From Galeopsis tetrahit (taxonomy: Eukaryota > Streptophyta > Magnoliopsida > Lamiales > Lamiaceae), in contig OY776125.1 in NCBI GenBank assembly GCA_963675135.1, positions 42,624,513 to 42,688,512 of the forward strand: 64,000 bases of DNA, written 5' to 3'. Positions 35,163 to 46,506 of this stretch are shown piece after piece; the first letter of the stretch is position 1, and every line of letters starts with the position of its first letter. The position numbers and the translations under genes were made by a program. The notes under the pieces are model-generated. The model made no database searches. It saw only the letters and a list, made by a program, of their open reading frames with translations, and was not told the DNA's origin.

Positions 35163-35552
35163 TAATTAATTAGATGTGTTTATCTATAAGTAAGGGTATT
35201 ATTGTAATTGTATAATTAATAAAACATTAATTGAATAGGATTACCGTTCATATATTATTTATCAAACAATCCTCAGGATTCCTCATTTTCTACCAGTGAT
35301 GCAGTACTCAACTTCTGTGCATGTCTGCTGTCGACCAAAATGCTAAATTTAGAATGATAGTAGACTTAATGGAGATACAATAAAAACTACGAATTTGAGA
35401 AAATCAAAATTAGTTTAGCTCTGAAAACCATAACATCAATTTACTATGAACTTTTTTAGTTCAATGAATACTAGACGGTAAAAATCTACTGTTGAAAAAA
35501 TCAAAATTAGTTTGGCTCTGAAAACCACAATGAATATGGTACCGACCCCAGA

Positions 35553-35762
35553 TATATTAAAACTGGGGGAGCTAACTAGTAATTTCATTATTTATTTATT
35601 TATTTTTTACAAGAAAGATAAATTCTTTAATTATAAAACCTGAAATCAATGACAAGAGAAAACATCCAGAAAAAAAAATTAAAGAATAAAGAAATGATGT
35701 CGGAAAATGAATAATTACAAGAGAGGAAATTCAATACTTCTTTATTTATGCATTAAAATTAC
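35553..35762. repeat. dispersed duplicate of 47645-47872
   Basis: About 210 bp matching 47645-47872 (shared ACTAGTAATTTCATTATTTA or close variants, ACAAGAAAGATAAATTCTTT, GAAATGATGTCGGAAAATGA). Likely an old segmental or element-borne duplication; no ends were identified. Confidence 0.7.
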
Positions 35763-36330
35763 GGTAATGCTGTGTTTGTAGATTGTGTACGTACATAATC
35801 TTTTTTTATTTAATTAATGTTTTATTAATTATTTAATTACTGTTGTACCCTTAATTAAAGATAATTACAGTATATTAATTAATAGAATAATTAATGGCAT
35901 GCATGTTTATCTCTCCTCATTTCTCTGATCAAAACACGCAATTAATCTCCCACACATAATTATAGCACACCATCATTGCATCTAATTTGAAAACCTTCAT
36001 TAAAAATTTATGTCACCATTATCACCATTAATGTGTGCTGCAATAATAACTTAAATTTTCGTTTTTTTTTCTTCTCCAACAAACACCAAATCTAAAACGT
36101 TTCATTATCAACAATAGCTAATCGTGAATTATTCCGATCACTTTTTAAAGATGATTCCAACGGCGAAGAAAATATTGTTAAGTCTAAATGAATATAAGAG
36201 TGATAATTTAATCTAGTCATTAATTAATTTAATTTTAATACTAAAAAATGAGTTTAAATAAAGTAATTTCATTATCATACATAAATTAATTTAATTAACC
36301 CTGTGTACCCTATTGAAAATTGAGTTGGTC
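35763..36330. other. AT-rich intergenic DNA
   Basis: TTAATTAATT-rich sequence with no gene, RNA or transposon end that I can recognise. Confidence 0.5.
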
Positions 36331-36334
36331 TCCT

Positions 36335-37390
36335 AATACTTAGTACTTTTCAATATTATAAAACAACACTTTTCAATAACAATACTTGCCACTTTTCAAT
36401 ATTATAAAACAACATTTTTCAATAACAATACTTATTACTTTTCAGTATTATAAAACAACATTTTTCAATAAAAATACTTACCACTTTTCAATGTTATAAA
36501 ACAACACTTTTCACTAATAATAATTACCAATAACAATACTTACCACTTTTCAGTATTATAAAACAACACTTTTCAATAACAATACTTACCACTTTTCAAT
36601 GTTATAAAACAACATTTTTCACTAATAATAATTACCACTTTTCAGTATTTAAGATTACTAGTTACCACTTTTCACTAATATTAAAATTTACAACTTGTCA
36701 ATATAATGAAACAACACTTTTCAGTATAAAGATTACCACTTTTCAATATTAGAAATTACCACTTTTCAATATTAAAGATTACCACTTTGCACTAATAATA
36801 CTTACCACTTTTCAATATTATAAAACAAAACTTTTTAGTAACAATACTTACTACTCCGTACTTTTCAATATTATTGTTGGGTCTTCTCGTCGTCTCTGTT
36901 GAACAACTCCGGTGAGTGTTCCGATAGGGACGGACTCAGGTCACCTGAGTATCGGATCAATACGGATAGTAGAGAGAATAACCAAAAGACTAAGACAGGG
37001 TATCACAACACCCACACAAGTCTCACACACTTCTCTCAATATCGTTTAACGTCACAAAGAAGGAAAAAAAACTTGTGTATTTGTATAGCTGTCAAACAGC
37101 CCTAGTACAAACAAATGGAATAGGCCTAAAGGTTTACCACATGGATCAAAACAACAATTGGGCTCAAGCCCAACAATTATAAAACAACACTTTTTAGTAA
37201 CAATACTTACTACTTTTCAATATTATAAATCACACTTTTCAATAACAAGACTTACACTTTTTAATAATAAAATTACTACTTTTCAATAATAAAATTTTCA
37301 CTTTTTAGTAACGAGAGTTACACTTTTCACGAATAATATTTACCAAATTTTAATAACAAATACCTACATTTTTCGTTATAAAAAAAACTA
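36335..37390. repeat. minisatellite built on CACTTTTCAATATTATAAAACAA-like units
   Basis: A diverged tandem array, main unit about 46 bp, alternating CACTTTTCA, TATTATAAAACAACA and AACAATACTTAC. It is interrupted by the solo LTR at 36875-37175 and decays to shorter units at the right end. A second array with the same CACTTTTCA core is at about 45960-46390. Confidence 0.8.
36875..37175 (-). repeat. solo LTR (301 bp) inside the minisatellite
   Basis: It begins TGTTGGGTC and ends GCCCAACA, flanked on both sides by ATTAT (36870-36874, 37176-37180), a 5-bp target duplication. On the minus strand a TATA-like GCTATACAAATACAC and a downstream GT-rich stretch suggest that orientation. No internal domain is present, so it is a solo LTR left by recombination, or a very small TRIM. 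Confidence 0.8.
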
Positions 37391-38270
37391 TTGACATGCC
37401 GTTAAAAAAAAAAACTATTGAGAGGAACCGCAAACCTTTTAGGGAGTGATTATTACAACATGAATTGCTAACACCCCAAAATCCACCACATGGCCAACTA
37501 CAGCTATTTCGGGTGAAGTAGCTCTCCGTTTTAATTCAAAGAGATTCCAATTTAATAGGCGTTTAATTTAATACAGATCGAGAGAGGAAAAAATCAATAA
37601 CAGAAAAGTAATGGGTAAAAGGTTAGATCGAGAGACGTTCGTGGGTATTAAATCCAATTGAATTGAGAAAAAAAAAAAATAAGCAGAGAGAACAAAATCA
37701 ATATTGAGGAGAACTATCGTTCAAAAACACCAAAAAAATCAAGTATTGGGTCCGTACGTCTGTGAGTGAGCCAGATCTGAACCGCTCAATGCAAAAATGA
37801 GATAAAAAAATAGACAACAATTGCAATGAGAGAGAAAGAAAGAGGGTAGAAGGCGTAAAAGTCAAAATCATGTGCACCAAAATCAATTGAGGTTTAGTTT
37901 AATGAAGACATTGAAAATTGATTTAATGAACCTTTCAATTTAATTCATTATCGTTTCAAGTCTCCACTTGACTAAATTTCGAAATTAACTAATTTTGTTA
38001 ATTAATTAAATTTGGTAATTAACCAACTCTTGTTAATTAATTAAATTTGTTAATTAACTAATGTTTTGTTAATTAATTAAATTTGTACACTATTGACAAT
38101 TAATTGATTAAATTAACACGGTTGACAATTAATTTTAATTTTAATCGAAACTTTAAAAAATAAAATTAGTGGGTGAGACATAAGTATTTAGAAGTTTACA
38201 CTTTGAAAAATTAAATTAGTGAGTGAGACCTTAGTATGTATAAGTGTACACTTTACCCTAAACCGTGAAC
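37391..38270. other. AT-rich intergenic DNA with a short tandem repeat
   Basis: No gene is seen. At about 37980-38095 a roughly 35-40-bp unit containing TTGTTAATTAATTAAATTTG repeats three times. Confidence 0.5.
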
Positions 38271-38274
38271 CCTG

Positions 38275-38490
38275 AACACTATATGCTGAGAAACGAGTAA
38301 TCGGAGATAAATGTACCATATTTAACTTAAATTCATAATACACATTTAAAATTTACTTATTAATGAATCTTGAGTGTGCACGTTGAAATGAGTAATCAGA
38401 CACTTTACCCTAAACCCTAAACCTTGAACCCTAAACCCTAAACACTAAACAATATATGCTGAGAAACGAGTAATCGGAGATAAGTGTACC
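38275..38490. repeat. 150-175-bp tandem repeat with telomere-like CCCTAAA runs, left part
   Basis: The unit contains ATATGCTGAGAAACGAGTAA, TCGGAGATAAGTGTACC, TTCATAATACACATTT, a TGAGTGTGCACGTTGAAA block and several CCCTAAA / CCTAAAC motifs (densest at 38407-38450), the plant telomere repeat. Copies recur at 43915-44275, on the other side of the LTR element, which therefore inserted into the array. Confidence 0.78.
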
Positions 38491-40500
38491 TGTAAACACA
38501 AATTCGTGAATTAAATATAAAAACGCGAAAATGGTAAACGATTTTATTTCTTTCGGATTAAAACTGAGTATTTGTGGGTTACAATCTCTAATTTTCTCCT
38601 CTGATTCTCTCTTCTTGAACTTCTTGAATTTCTTGAGCTTTTTGGGGTTGAATCCGCAGCCGAATCCGCTTCGATCTTGTACTTGGGGCTTTATAACGTT
38701 AATCCAAAGGTTTAGCACCGTATTTTGGATTAAACGTTGATTTTAGGGACTTTTATGATGAACGTCGTTGAAGATCGTTCTTGAACTTGGGACTTTATAA
38801 CGTTAATCCAAAGGCTTGACGCCGTATTTTGGATTAAACATTGATTTTCGGGACTTTTTCGGGACTTATTGGGACTTTTTCGTTGAAGATCCACGAAGAA
38901 CTTTGAAGAAACGCCGAATCGACGGGGCTTAACACCTTGATCTCCACTCGAACACCGCTTCTTGCTGCTTTGCACGAAGAACGCCTTGAAGAAACGCCGA
39001 ATCGAAGAGGCTTAGCACCTTGATCTCCACTCGAACACTGATTCTTGCCGCTTTGTACGAAGAACGCCTTTGAAGCTCCTCCGCCTGCTGAAGAACACTC
39101 CAAAATCTCTGCAGAGAATTTTAGAGCCTTGAATGCTTCTGATTTTTGTTGATGATCAAAATGAATGAAATGAGACCTCTATTTATAGGTGTAGGCCTGG
39201 AGATATTTGTGCAAGTAGTTAGGGCTTTTAATTCAAATTTTGAATTACTTGGGCTAAGAATACCCTATTGGGCTCAATTTGATTTGGGCTAAGAATACCC
39301 TATTTGGGCTCAATTTGATTTGGGCTAAGAATACCCTATTTGGGCTCAATTTGGTTTGTTGGACTTTAGAGGCCCATCTTCATTTATGGGACTTTAGAGG
39401 CCCGTCTTGCTTTATTGGACTTTAGAGGTCCGTCTTTATTTATCGGAATTTAGAGGCCCGTCTTTATTTATTGGGCTTCGGAGATTCATTTTAACTCATT
39501 GATCTTTCAAGGCCCAAATTAATTGGAGGGAACAATTAAATATTAATTAATTATATCTTTATTTTAGGAATTAAATTTATTCCAACAAATAAATAATAAA
39601 TTTAATTAATATTTAACACGTAATTTCCACGCGTCGCAATTTAATTCGTAATTGAATTTTTCTCGTCTACAAATTGCCCCCTCGTATTTCGTTCACGAGA
39701 ACGTTTGTCTTTGATGTGGACGAATTGCGAATTACTTTCAAATGATTTCCCACATGCGGGCCAGGAGTGACTATTCTTTAACTACTTTTGACAAAGTAGG
39801 GATTTAATTATTTAACCACTTAAAAAATGCCTTTAGTGGAGTAAGTTAACAGTTTAACCACATGTATTTACCTTTGGTGGTTGTCGTACACAGTTTAAAC
39901 TCATGAGGACCGGGAGTAATAAGCAGTTTAGACTTGTGCATTATGGAGCAACAAGCAGTTTAGGCTCATGCGTTCTTGGAGCAACAAGCAGTTTAGGCTC
40001 GTGCGTTTATGTAGCAACAAGCAGTTTAGGCTCATGCGTTTGTGGAGCGACAAGCAGTTTAGGATCATGCGTTTATGGAGCGAAAAGCAGTTTAGGCTCG
40101 TGCCTTTATGGAGCAACAAACAGTTTAGACTCGTGCGTTCTTGGAGCAACAAGCAGTATAGACTCGTGCGTTTATGGAGCAAAAAGCAGTTTAGGCTCGT
40201 GCCTTTATGGAGCAACAAGCAGTTTAGACTCGTGCATTCTTGGAGCAACAAGCAGTTTAGGCTCGTGCGTTTATGGAGCAAAAAGCAGTTTAGGCTCGTG
40301 CCTTTATGGAGCAACAAGCAGTTTAGGCTCATGCGTTTATGGAGCGATAAGAAGTTCAGGCTCGTGCGTTTATGAAGCAACAAGCAGTTTAGGCTCATGC
40401 GTTTATGAAGCAAAAAGCAGTTTAGACTCGTGCGTTTATAAAACAAAAAAGCAGTTTAGGCTCGTGCCTTTATGGAGCAACAAGCAGTTTAATTAGGCTC
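38491..40500 (-). repeat. 3' LTR of the gag-only element
   Basis: Matches 42109-43869 closely throughout. Length differences lie in short tandem repeats: this copy has an extra unit of about 85 bp (around 38985-39070, ACGCCGAATCGA to CGAAGAACGCC), an extra CTTGAACTTCTTGAATTTCT-type unit near 38617, and three rather than two copies of a TTGGGCTAAGAATACCCTAT unit. The 33-bp array at its right is longer too. Confidence 0.8.
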
Positions 40501-40510
40501 ATGCGTTTAT
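39903..40510. repeat. 33-bp tandem array in the left LTR
   Basis: About 18 units with the consensus elements AGCAGTTTAGGCTCGTGCG and TTTATGGAGCAACA; period 33 bp. Because 33 is a multiple of three and the unit lacks stops in several frames, it reads as long pseudo-ORFs on both strands (for example a GATSSLGSCVY repeat on plus). There is no other evidence of coding. Confidence 0.88.
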
Positions 40511-41955
40511 GGAGCGTACTTGTTTTCTTTACGCGTAGTAGCGTTTAAAAACTTCCCATTTATAGGACCAATGTTCACGCCGTCTTTAGAAATCAATTTG
40601 TAGGCGTCATTTGCGTAAACTTCCTTAATTTGATTGTCTTCAATTGTGACGTGATTCGCCGGTTTTTCAGTTTCTTCTAGCAAGATCTTCCCTTCTTTGG
40701 CTAGCCGCATAATTTTCTCCTTGAATATGAAACAGTCTTGGGTTGGATGTCCTACCAATCGATGGTATTTGCAATATTTGGGGTCGTCCATTCGCCCAGC
40801 CTCATCGAGTCGTTTCATTTGTAGTAGTTCAATGAGATCATTCTTAATCAAGTCATCGAAAATTCCGGGGATGTCTGAGTCTAGAAATGGATATTGCTTT
40901 CGTTGCAACTCCTTCAAACTCGTTTTCCTTTGCCCCCTCTCTTGATATAGCGGCCCTTCAAATCCACTTGTAGACATGCTCAACTCCATGTCATGAGCTT
41001 TAGTAGCCAAATCCTCGAATGATCTTGGTCGAATTGCTTGAAGGATATATCGAAGACCCCACTGCATTCCTTGGATGCACATCTCGATAGCTGAAGCTTC
41101 AGTCAATCTATCCTTGCAATTTAGACTTAAATTTCTCCATCGATTTATGTAATTTATCACCGATTCCTCCTTTGATTGACGGGTGTTCGTCAATTCAATC
41201 ATGCTCACCGTTCTACGAGTGCTGTAAAATCGATTGAGAAATTCTTGTTCCATTTTCTCCCAACTTTCTATCGAACTGGCCTCCAAATCGATGTACCAAT
41301 CGAATGCATTGCCCTTTAAAGAGCGCACGAATTGCTTCACCAAATGATCTCCATACGTGCCGGCATTGTTGCAGGTCTCCACGAAGTGAGCAATATGCTG
41401 CTTTGGATTGCCCTTGCCATCGAACTGCTGCAACTTTGGAGGTTGATAACCCGCTGGCATCTTCAAACTGTCAATCCTCTTTGTGTAAGGTTTGTTCTAG
41501 GTGAATGAATACTTGGGATTTTCCTCGAACTTATCTTTGATTGCCCCAAGTATAATTTCTTTCAGTCGATCAACGGGCACCAAACCATCGGGAGAAATTT
41601 GTAACTCCTTAAGAGTTTAGTCAACTTCCATTGGCTGGCGTTCACCAGACGTCTCAGCATCATGCCCTTCGACTTGCTTTCCTTTGTCCGCATTGCTTAT
41701 CAGTTTAGCAATCTGGACATCCTGTTCTTGGACATGTTTTATGAGTCCTTCTATGGCTCGAGTTAAGCTTGCCAGTTGCTCCTCAACAGTCGTAGTGCCT
41801 GTCGCCATTGCTGAGGCTGTACTTGAATCTGATGAGCTCGATGTGGAACGAGTAGGGGAACAGGCTGGGTTTTTCTCCTCGTTCGCAGTATTGGGTGATG
41901 GACCCTCTGCAGTAGCCTTCTCTGAAGAAGACGATGACTTCGAGCTTCTTGACAT
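40507..41955 (-). pseudogene. Ty3/gypsy-type gag, two in-frame stops
   Basis: A single frame from ATG near 41955 to the TAA at 40507, about 480 codons, with stops TAA at 41617 and TAG near 41499. The N-terminal part is Ser-rich and acidic with a helix (EEQLASLTRAIEGLIKHV). The central retrotransposon-gag domain shows LQQFDGKGNPKQHIAHF, LKGNAFDWYIDLE, SWEKMEQEFLNRFY and ETFINRW-type helices (here SVINYINRWRNLSL). A conserved tail contains CKYHRLVGHPTQDCF, a Cys/His motif. The family normally continues into protease and pol, but the frame ends at the LTR array. The start is uncertain because upstream codons are open to about 42009. Confidence 0.85.
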
Positions 41956-42087
41956 ACTCCTCGTGACTACGTTCACGTCTTCAAAGTCAAGATGATCCGG
42001 ATGCAACACCTCTCTTGATCTTAATCTTGATTGGTGTCATCGTTGAGACTTGATTTGCTTGAAGAGTAGAGATGAGAGGTAGAGACT

Positions 42088-42108
42088 GTCCCACCGGACG
42101 TGCCAATT
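42088..42108 (-). promoter_or_regulatory. likely primer-binding site of the gag-only element
   Basis: Reading on minus, TTGGCACGTCCGGTGGGAC follows the 5' LTR end (TTTACA) after two bases. Many plant LTR elements carry a TTGGCACGCCC-like site here; which tRNA it pairs with I cannot tell. Confidence 0.5.
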
Positions 42109-43869
42109 TGTAAACACAAATTCGTGAATTAAATATAAAAACGCGAAAATGGTAAACAATTTTATTTCTTTCGGATTAAAACCGAGTATTTGTGGGTTAC
42201 AATCTCTAATTTTCTCCTCTGATTCTCTCTTCTTGAATTTCTTGAGCTTTTTGGGGTCGAATCCGCAGCCGAATCCGCTCCGATCTTGTACTTGGGGCTT
42301 TATAACGTTAATCCAAAGGTTTAGCACCGTATTTTGGATTAAACGTTGATTTTAGGGACTTTTATGATGAACGTCGTTTGAAGATCGTTCTTGAACTTGA
42401 GAATTTATAACGTTAATCCAAAGGCTTGACGCCGTATTTTGGATTAAACGTTGATTTTCGGGACTTTTTCGGGACTTATTGGGACTTTTCCGTTGAAGAT
42501 CCACGAAGAACTTTGAAGAAACACCGAATCGAAGGGGCTTAACACCTTGATCTCCACTCGAACACCGCTTCTTGCCGCTTTGCACGAAGAACGCCTTTGA
42601 AGCTCCTCCGCTTGCTGAAGAACACTCCAAAATCTCTGCAGAGAATTTTAGAGCCTTGAATGCTTCTGATTTTTGTTGATGATCAAAATGAATGAAATGA
42701 GACCTCTATTTATAGGTGTAGGCCTGGAGATATTTGTTCAAGTAGTTAGGGATTTTATTTCAAATTTTGAATTACTTGGGCTAAGAATACCCTATTGGGC
42801 TCAATTTGATTTGGGCTAAGAATACCCTATTTGGGCTCAATTTGGTTTGTTGGACTTTAGAGGCCCATCTTCATTTATGGGACTTTAGAGGTCCGTCTTG
42901 CTTTATTGGACTTTAGAGGTCCGTCTTTATTTATCGGAATTTAGAGGTCCGTCTTTATTTATTGGGCTTCGGAGATCCATTTTAACTCATTGATCTTTCA
43001 AGGCCCAAATTAATTGGAGGGAACAATTAAATATTAATTAATTATATCTTTATTTTAGGAATTAAATTTATTCCAACAAATAAATAATAAATTTAATTAA
43101 TATTTAACACGTAATTTTCACGCGTCGCAATTAATTCGTAATTGAATTTTCCTCGTCTACAAATTGCCCACTCGTATTTCGTTCACGAGAACGTTTGTCT
43201 TTGATGTGGACGAATTGTGAATTACTTTCAAATGATTTCCCACATGCGGGCCAGGAGTGACTATTCTTTAACTACTTTTGACAAAGTAGGGATTTAATTA
43301 TTTAACCACTTAAAATGCCTTTAGTGGAGTAAGTTAACAGTTTAACCACATGTATTTACCTTTGGTGGTTGTCGTACATAGTTTAGACTCATGAGGACCG
43401 GGAGTAATAAGCAGTTTAGACTCGTGCATTATGGAGCAACAAGCAGTTTAGGCTCATGCGTTCTTGGAGCAACAAACAGTTTAGACTCGTGCGTTTATGG
43501 AGCAACAAGAAGTTTAGGCTCATGCGTTTGTGGAGCGACAAGCAGTTTAGGATCATGCGTTTATGGAGCGAAAAGCAGTTTAGGCTCGTGCCTTTATGGA
43601 GCAACAAACAGTTTAGACTCGTGCGTTCTTGGAGCAACAAGCAGTATAGACTCGTGCGTTTATGGAGCAAAAAGCAGTTTAGGCTCGTGCCTTTATGGAG
43701 CAACAAGCAGTTTAGACTCGTGCGTTCTTGGAGCAACAAGCAGTTTAGGCTCGTGCGTTTATGGAGCAAAAAGCAGTTTAGGCTCGTGCCTTTATGGAGC
43801 AACAAGCAGTTTAGGCTCATGCGTTTATGGAGCGATAAGAAGTTCAGGCTCGTGCGTTTGTGAAGCAAC
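42109..43869 (-). repeat. 5' LTR of the gag-only element
   Basis: Direct repeat of 38491-40390. The left boundary (LTR 3' end) is TGTAAACAC on plus. Homology to the other LTR ends near 43869 in the 33-bp array; the remaining 43 bp to the edge are unlike the other copy and include an inverted LTR segment. Confidence 0.8.
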
Positions 43870-43870
43870 A
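43391..43870. repeat. 33-bp tandem array in the right LTR
   Basis: About 14 units of the same 33-bp repeat as at 39903-40510. Unit order and variants (GAAAAGC, GCAAAAAGC, GATAAGAAG) correspond to the left array, which has about four extra units at its right end. Confidence 0.88.
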
Positions 43871-43914
43871 ATCAGTCGAAGGGCATTTTAAGTGGTTAAA
43901 TTCAATTGGATCTT

Positions 43915-44275
43915 ACCATAATGAACGTAAATTCATAATACACATTTGAAATTTATTTATTAATGAATCTTGAGTGTGCACATTGAAATGAGTAATTAGA
44001 CACTTTACGCTAAACCCTGAACCCTAAACACTAACACTATATGCTGAGAAACAAGTAATCGGAGATAAGTGTACCATATTGAACATAAATTCATAATACA
44101 CATTTGAAAATTATTTATTAATGAATCTTGAGTGTGCACGTTGAAAGGAGTAATCAAACACTTTAGCCTAAACCCTAAACAATATATGCTGAGAAACAAG
44201 TAATCGGAGATAAATGTACCATATTGAACATAAATTCATAATACACATTTAAAATTTATTTACTAATGAGATAAG
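43915..44275. repeat. 150-175-bp tandem repeat with telomere-like runs, right part
   Basis: Continuation of the array at 38275-38490, with two more units (CTGAGAAACAAGTAATCGG at about 44044 and 44194; period about 150 bp) and CCCTAAAC motifs at 44008-44035 and 44165-44180. Confidence 0.75.
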
Positions 44276-44329
44276 TGTTTATTAAATACAATATAGTGTT
44301 ACAAAGTGATATTGAACCCATAATGTGTG

Positions 44330-45150
44330 CCAAATGATGATTTGACATTATTCAAATCATTATATTATATTTAATTAATTAATTAATACATATTTATGGA
44401 AATTAAACTAAATATATAAAAATATATATTACCATATACATATCTCAACCTCTCCCCACAAAATTAGGAAATAAAATATATTTTTTTTCTTTTTATCGTT
44501 AATTTTTTTAAACAAATTTTAATAAAGCATATTACATATTAGTACAACACTATTAAAACATTAAACGTATAATTTTTTTATTTTAATTTTTCTGTTTACG
44601 TTTAATTTTTTTTAAACTATTTTTTTTTACTAGTAGTATATAATTAGTTTTTCACTAATTAATATAGTAATCTATTTTATTAAAATCTGTGCAAAAATAA
44701 TTACCCTAAAAAAATGCATATAACAATTATTCTATATTAAAATGCATATAGCAGTTTTTTTTTTATATATTTAATTTTTTTTTCGAAGCTATTTTCATTT
44801 TTTTGTAATGCATATATATATCAATTATTTTATGTTAAAATGTATATTGAATTTTTCTTTATATATTTAGTTTAATTTTTTTTATTAAAAAAATTACATA
44901 AAAATAAATAAAACGTTTAATAGTTTTGTAATAATATGTATGCTTCATTAAAATTTGTTAAAAAAAAAATAGCGGTAAAAAGAAAAGAAATACTCTTATA
45001 TTTTATTTTATAATTATGTGGGTAGAGGTTGAGATATTCATGTGTAATATATTTTCCATGTCTTTAGTTTGATTCTCATAAATATTTATTAATTAATTAA
45101 GTTAATATAATGGTTTGGATAATGTCAAATCATCATTTAACTTCACAGTG
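44330..45150. mobile_element. non-autonomous element with about 190-bp inverted arms
   Basis: The left arm (AAATGATGATTTGACATTAT, then TCTCAACCTCT) is mirrored at the right (GGTTGAGATA, then ATAATGTCAAATCATCATTT). The middle is almost pure A/T. No target duplication could be fixed, so ends are approximate and the class is not assigned. Confidence 0.6.
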
Positions 45151-45959
45151 TTAAATATGAAATTAACATAAATATTAAAAGAATAATAATAATTACATAA
45201 GTTATTAAATATGATAAATGATAAACCAGGAAACCCTCATAAATTTATAAATATGGTACAATAATAATAATTAATAATACATTATATTTATTAAAATTAA
45301 AATTGACTCTTCAAGTAAATTAATTTAAATACGTTTTTTTTTACACTTGTGAAGATATTTTTTTTTTCAATGTAGAATATGAAGTTCTCGTAGAAGTAAG
45401 AAGAAGAAAGAGACGAAGAAGAAGAGATGATGAAACGATAAAGGGAAGAGATATTTTAATTGTCTTGTGTAAGGGTAGGGCTGCTGTGTACTCAAGTACA
45501 CACGGTGTACTTTAGTCCAGCTATATAGGAAATATAAATTATATATAGGATAAATAATAGAAATATTTAACAAAACTCATTGTAGCCTAGTGGTCCTCCT
45601 TCGAGGATTGCCTTAGCATGTCCCAGGTGCAATTTTTTTTATACATAAAATTTGTAAAATTAATAATAATTAAAAAAAATATATAGCAACAGTTTTTTTT
45701 ATACATTAAAAGTGTAATTAATAAATAATAAAATTTGAAAAATTAATAATAATTAAAAAAAAATTTAGCAACAATTTTTTTATACATTATAAAAAAAAGT
45801 GCAAGTACTAGTAATATCATTAATTACACTTACTAATAATATAATTAATAGTAATAAAAGTACAAGTAAAATAATAATAATAACGTGTAAAATTAATAAT
45901 AATTTTTTAAAAAAATTTAGCACCAGTTTTTCTAGATTATGAAAATGCAAGTACAAATA

Positions 45960-46390
45960 AACAAAAGGTATATTATTAGCATACACTTTTCAGTTATAAT
46001 ACATACACTTTTCAATTATAATACCATACACTTTTCATTAATATATAACTTACACTTTTCATTAATAGAACATACACTTTTTTTAGTTATAATAACATAC
46101 GTTTTTCATTAAATAGATCATACATTTTGCAGTTATAATAACATACAATTTTCATTAAATAAACATACACTTTTCATTAATAGATCATACACTTTGTAGT
46201 TATAATAACATACACTTTTCATTAATATATAACTTACACTTTTTAGTTATAATATCATACACTTTTCAGTTATAATAACATACATTTTTCATTAAAAACA
46301 ATGTTGCACTTTTCAATATAGTAACATACACTTTTAATTAAAAAAACAAAGATACACTTTTTAGTCATAATAACATACACTTTTTCAAAA
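45960..46390. repeat. second CACTTTTCA minisatellite
   Basis: Irregular units of about 28-35 bp built on ACATACACTTTTCATTAATA and CAGTTATAATAACATACA. It shares the CACTTTTCA core with 36335-37390 but not its unit length. Confidence 0.75.
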
Positions 46391-46452
46391 AAAAAAATTC
46401 AAAAAAAAAAATTCGAAAAAAAAAATTGGAAAAAAAATAAAAAATAAAAAAA

Positions 46453-46506
46453 AGTCAAAGTTTGACCGTTGACCGGTCAACGGTGATCAACGGTCAACAT
46501 TTGACT
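46453..46506. promoter_or_regulatory. cluster of six W-box cores (TTGAC) in about 52 bp
   Basis: TTGAC or its complement GTCAA occurs at about 46454, 46462, 46469, 46475, 46493 and 46501, partly as the palindrome CGTTGACCGGTCAACG. TTGAC(C/T) is the binding core of WRKY factors. There is no adjacent gene, and activity is only a possibility. Confidence 0.4.

Larger units (their letters stand above)
38491..43912 (-). mobile_element. LTR retrotransposon keeping only gag (gypsy-type, TR-GAG-like)
   Basis: Two long direct repeats (from 38491 and from 42109, both starting TGTAAACACAAATTCGTGAA on the plus strand) flank a minus-strand gag. No protease, RT, RNase H or integrase is present. On the minus strand, a 5' LTR at right is followed by a primer-site-like sequence, gag, then directly the tandem array of the 3' LTR. 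Flanks are GTACC (38486-38490) and TTACC (43913-43917), an imperfect 5-bp duplication. The right edge is rearranged: 43877-43905 is an inverted copy of LTR sequence near 43300. The join of gag straight into the array suggests an internal deletion of pol and the LTR start. Confidence 0.78.

Noticed and set aside
39903..40496. 197-codon plus-strand and 172-codon minus-strand frames with Cys/Ser-rich repeats (and the equivalents at 43391-43891)
   Set aside because: They are produced by a 33-bp tandem repeat whose period is a multiple of three and which lacks stops in several frames; no start context, domain or conservation beyond the array.
39903..43870. CRISPR-like array of regularly spaced repeats
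   Set aside because: Units are contiguous and diverged with no spacers, and lie in the LTRs of a plant retrotransposon.
45583..45635. tRNA gene
   Set aside because: An A-box-like TAGCCTAGTGG and a weak B-box-like GGTGCAATTT are present, but no cloverleaf can be formed; at most a tRNA-derived SINE fragment.
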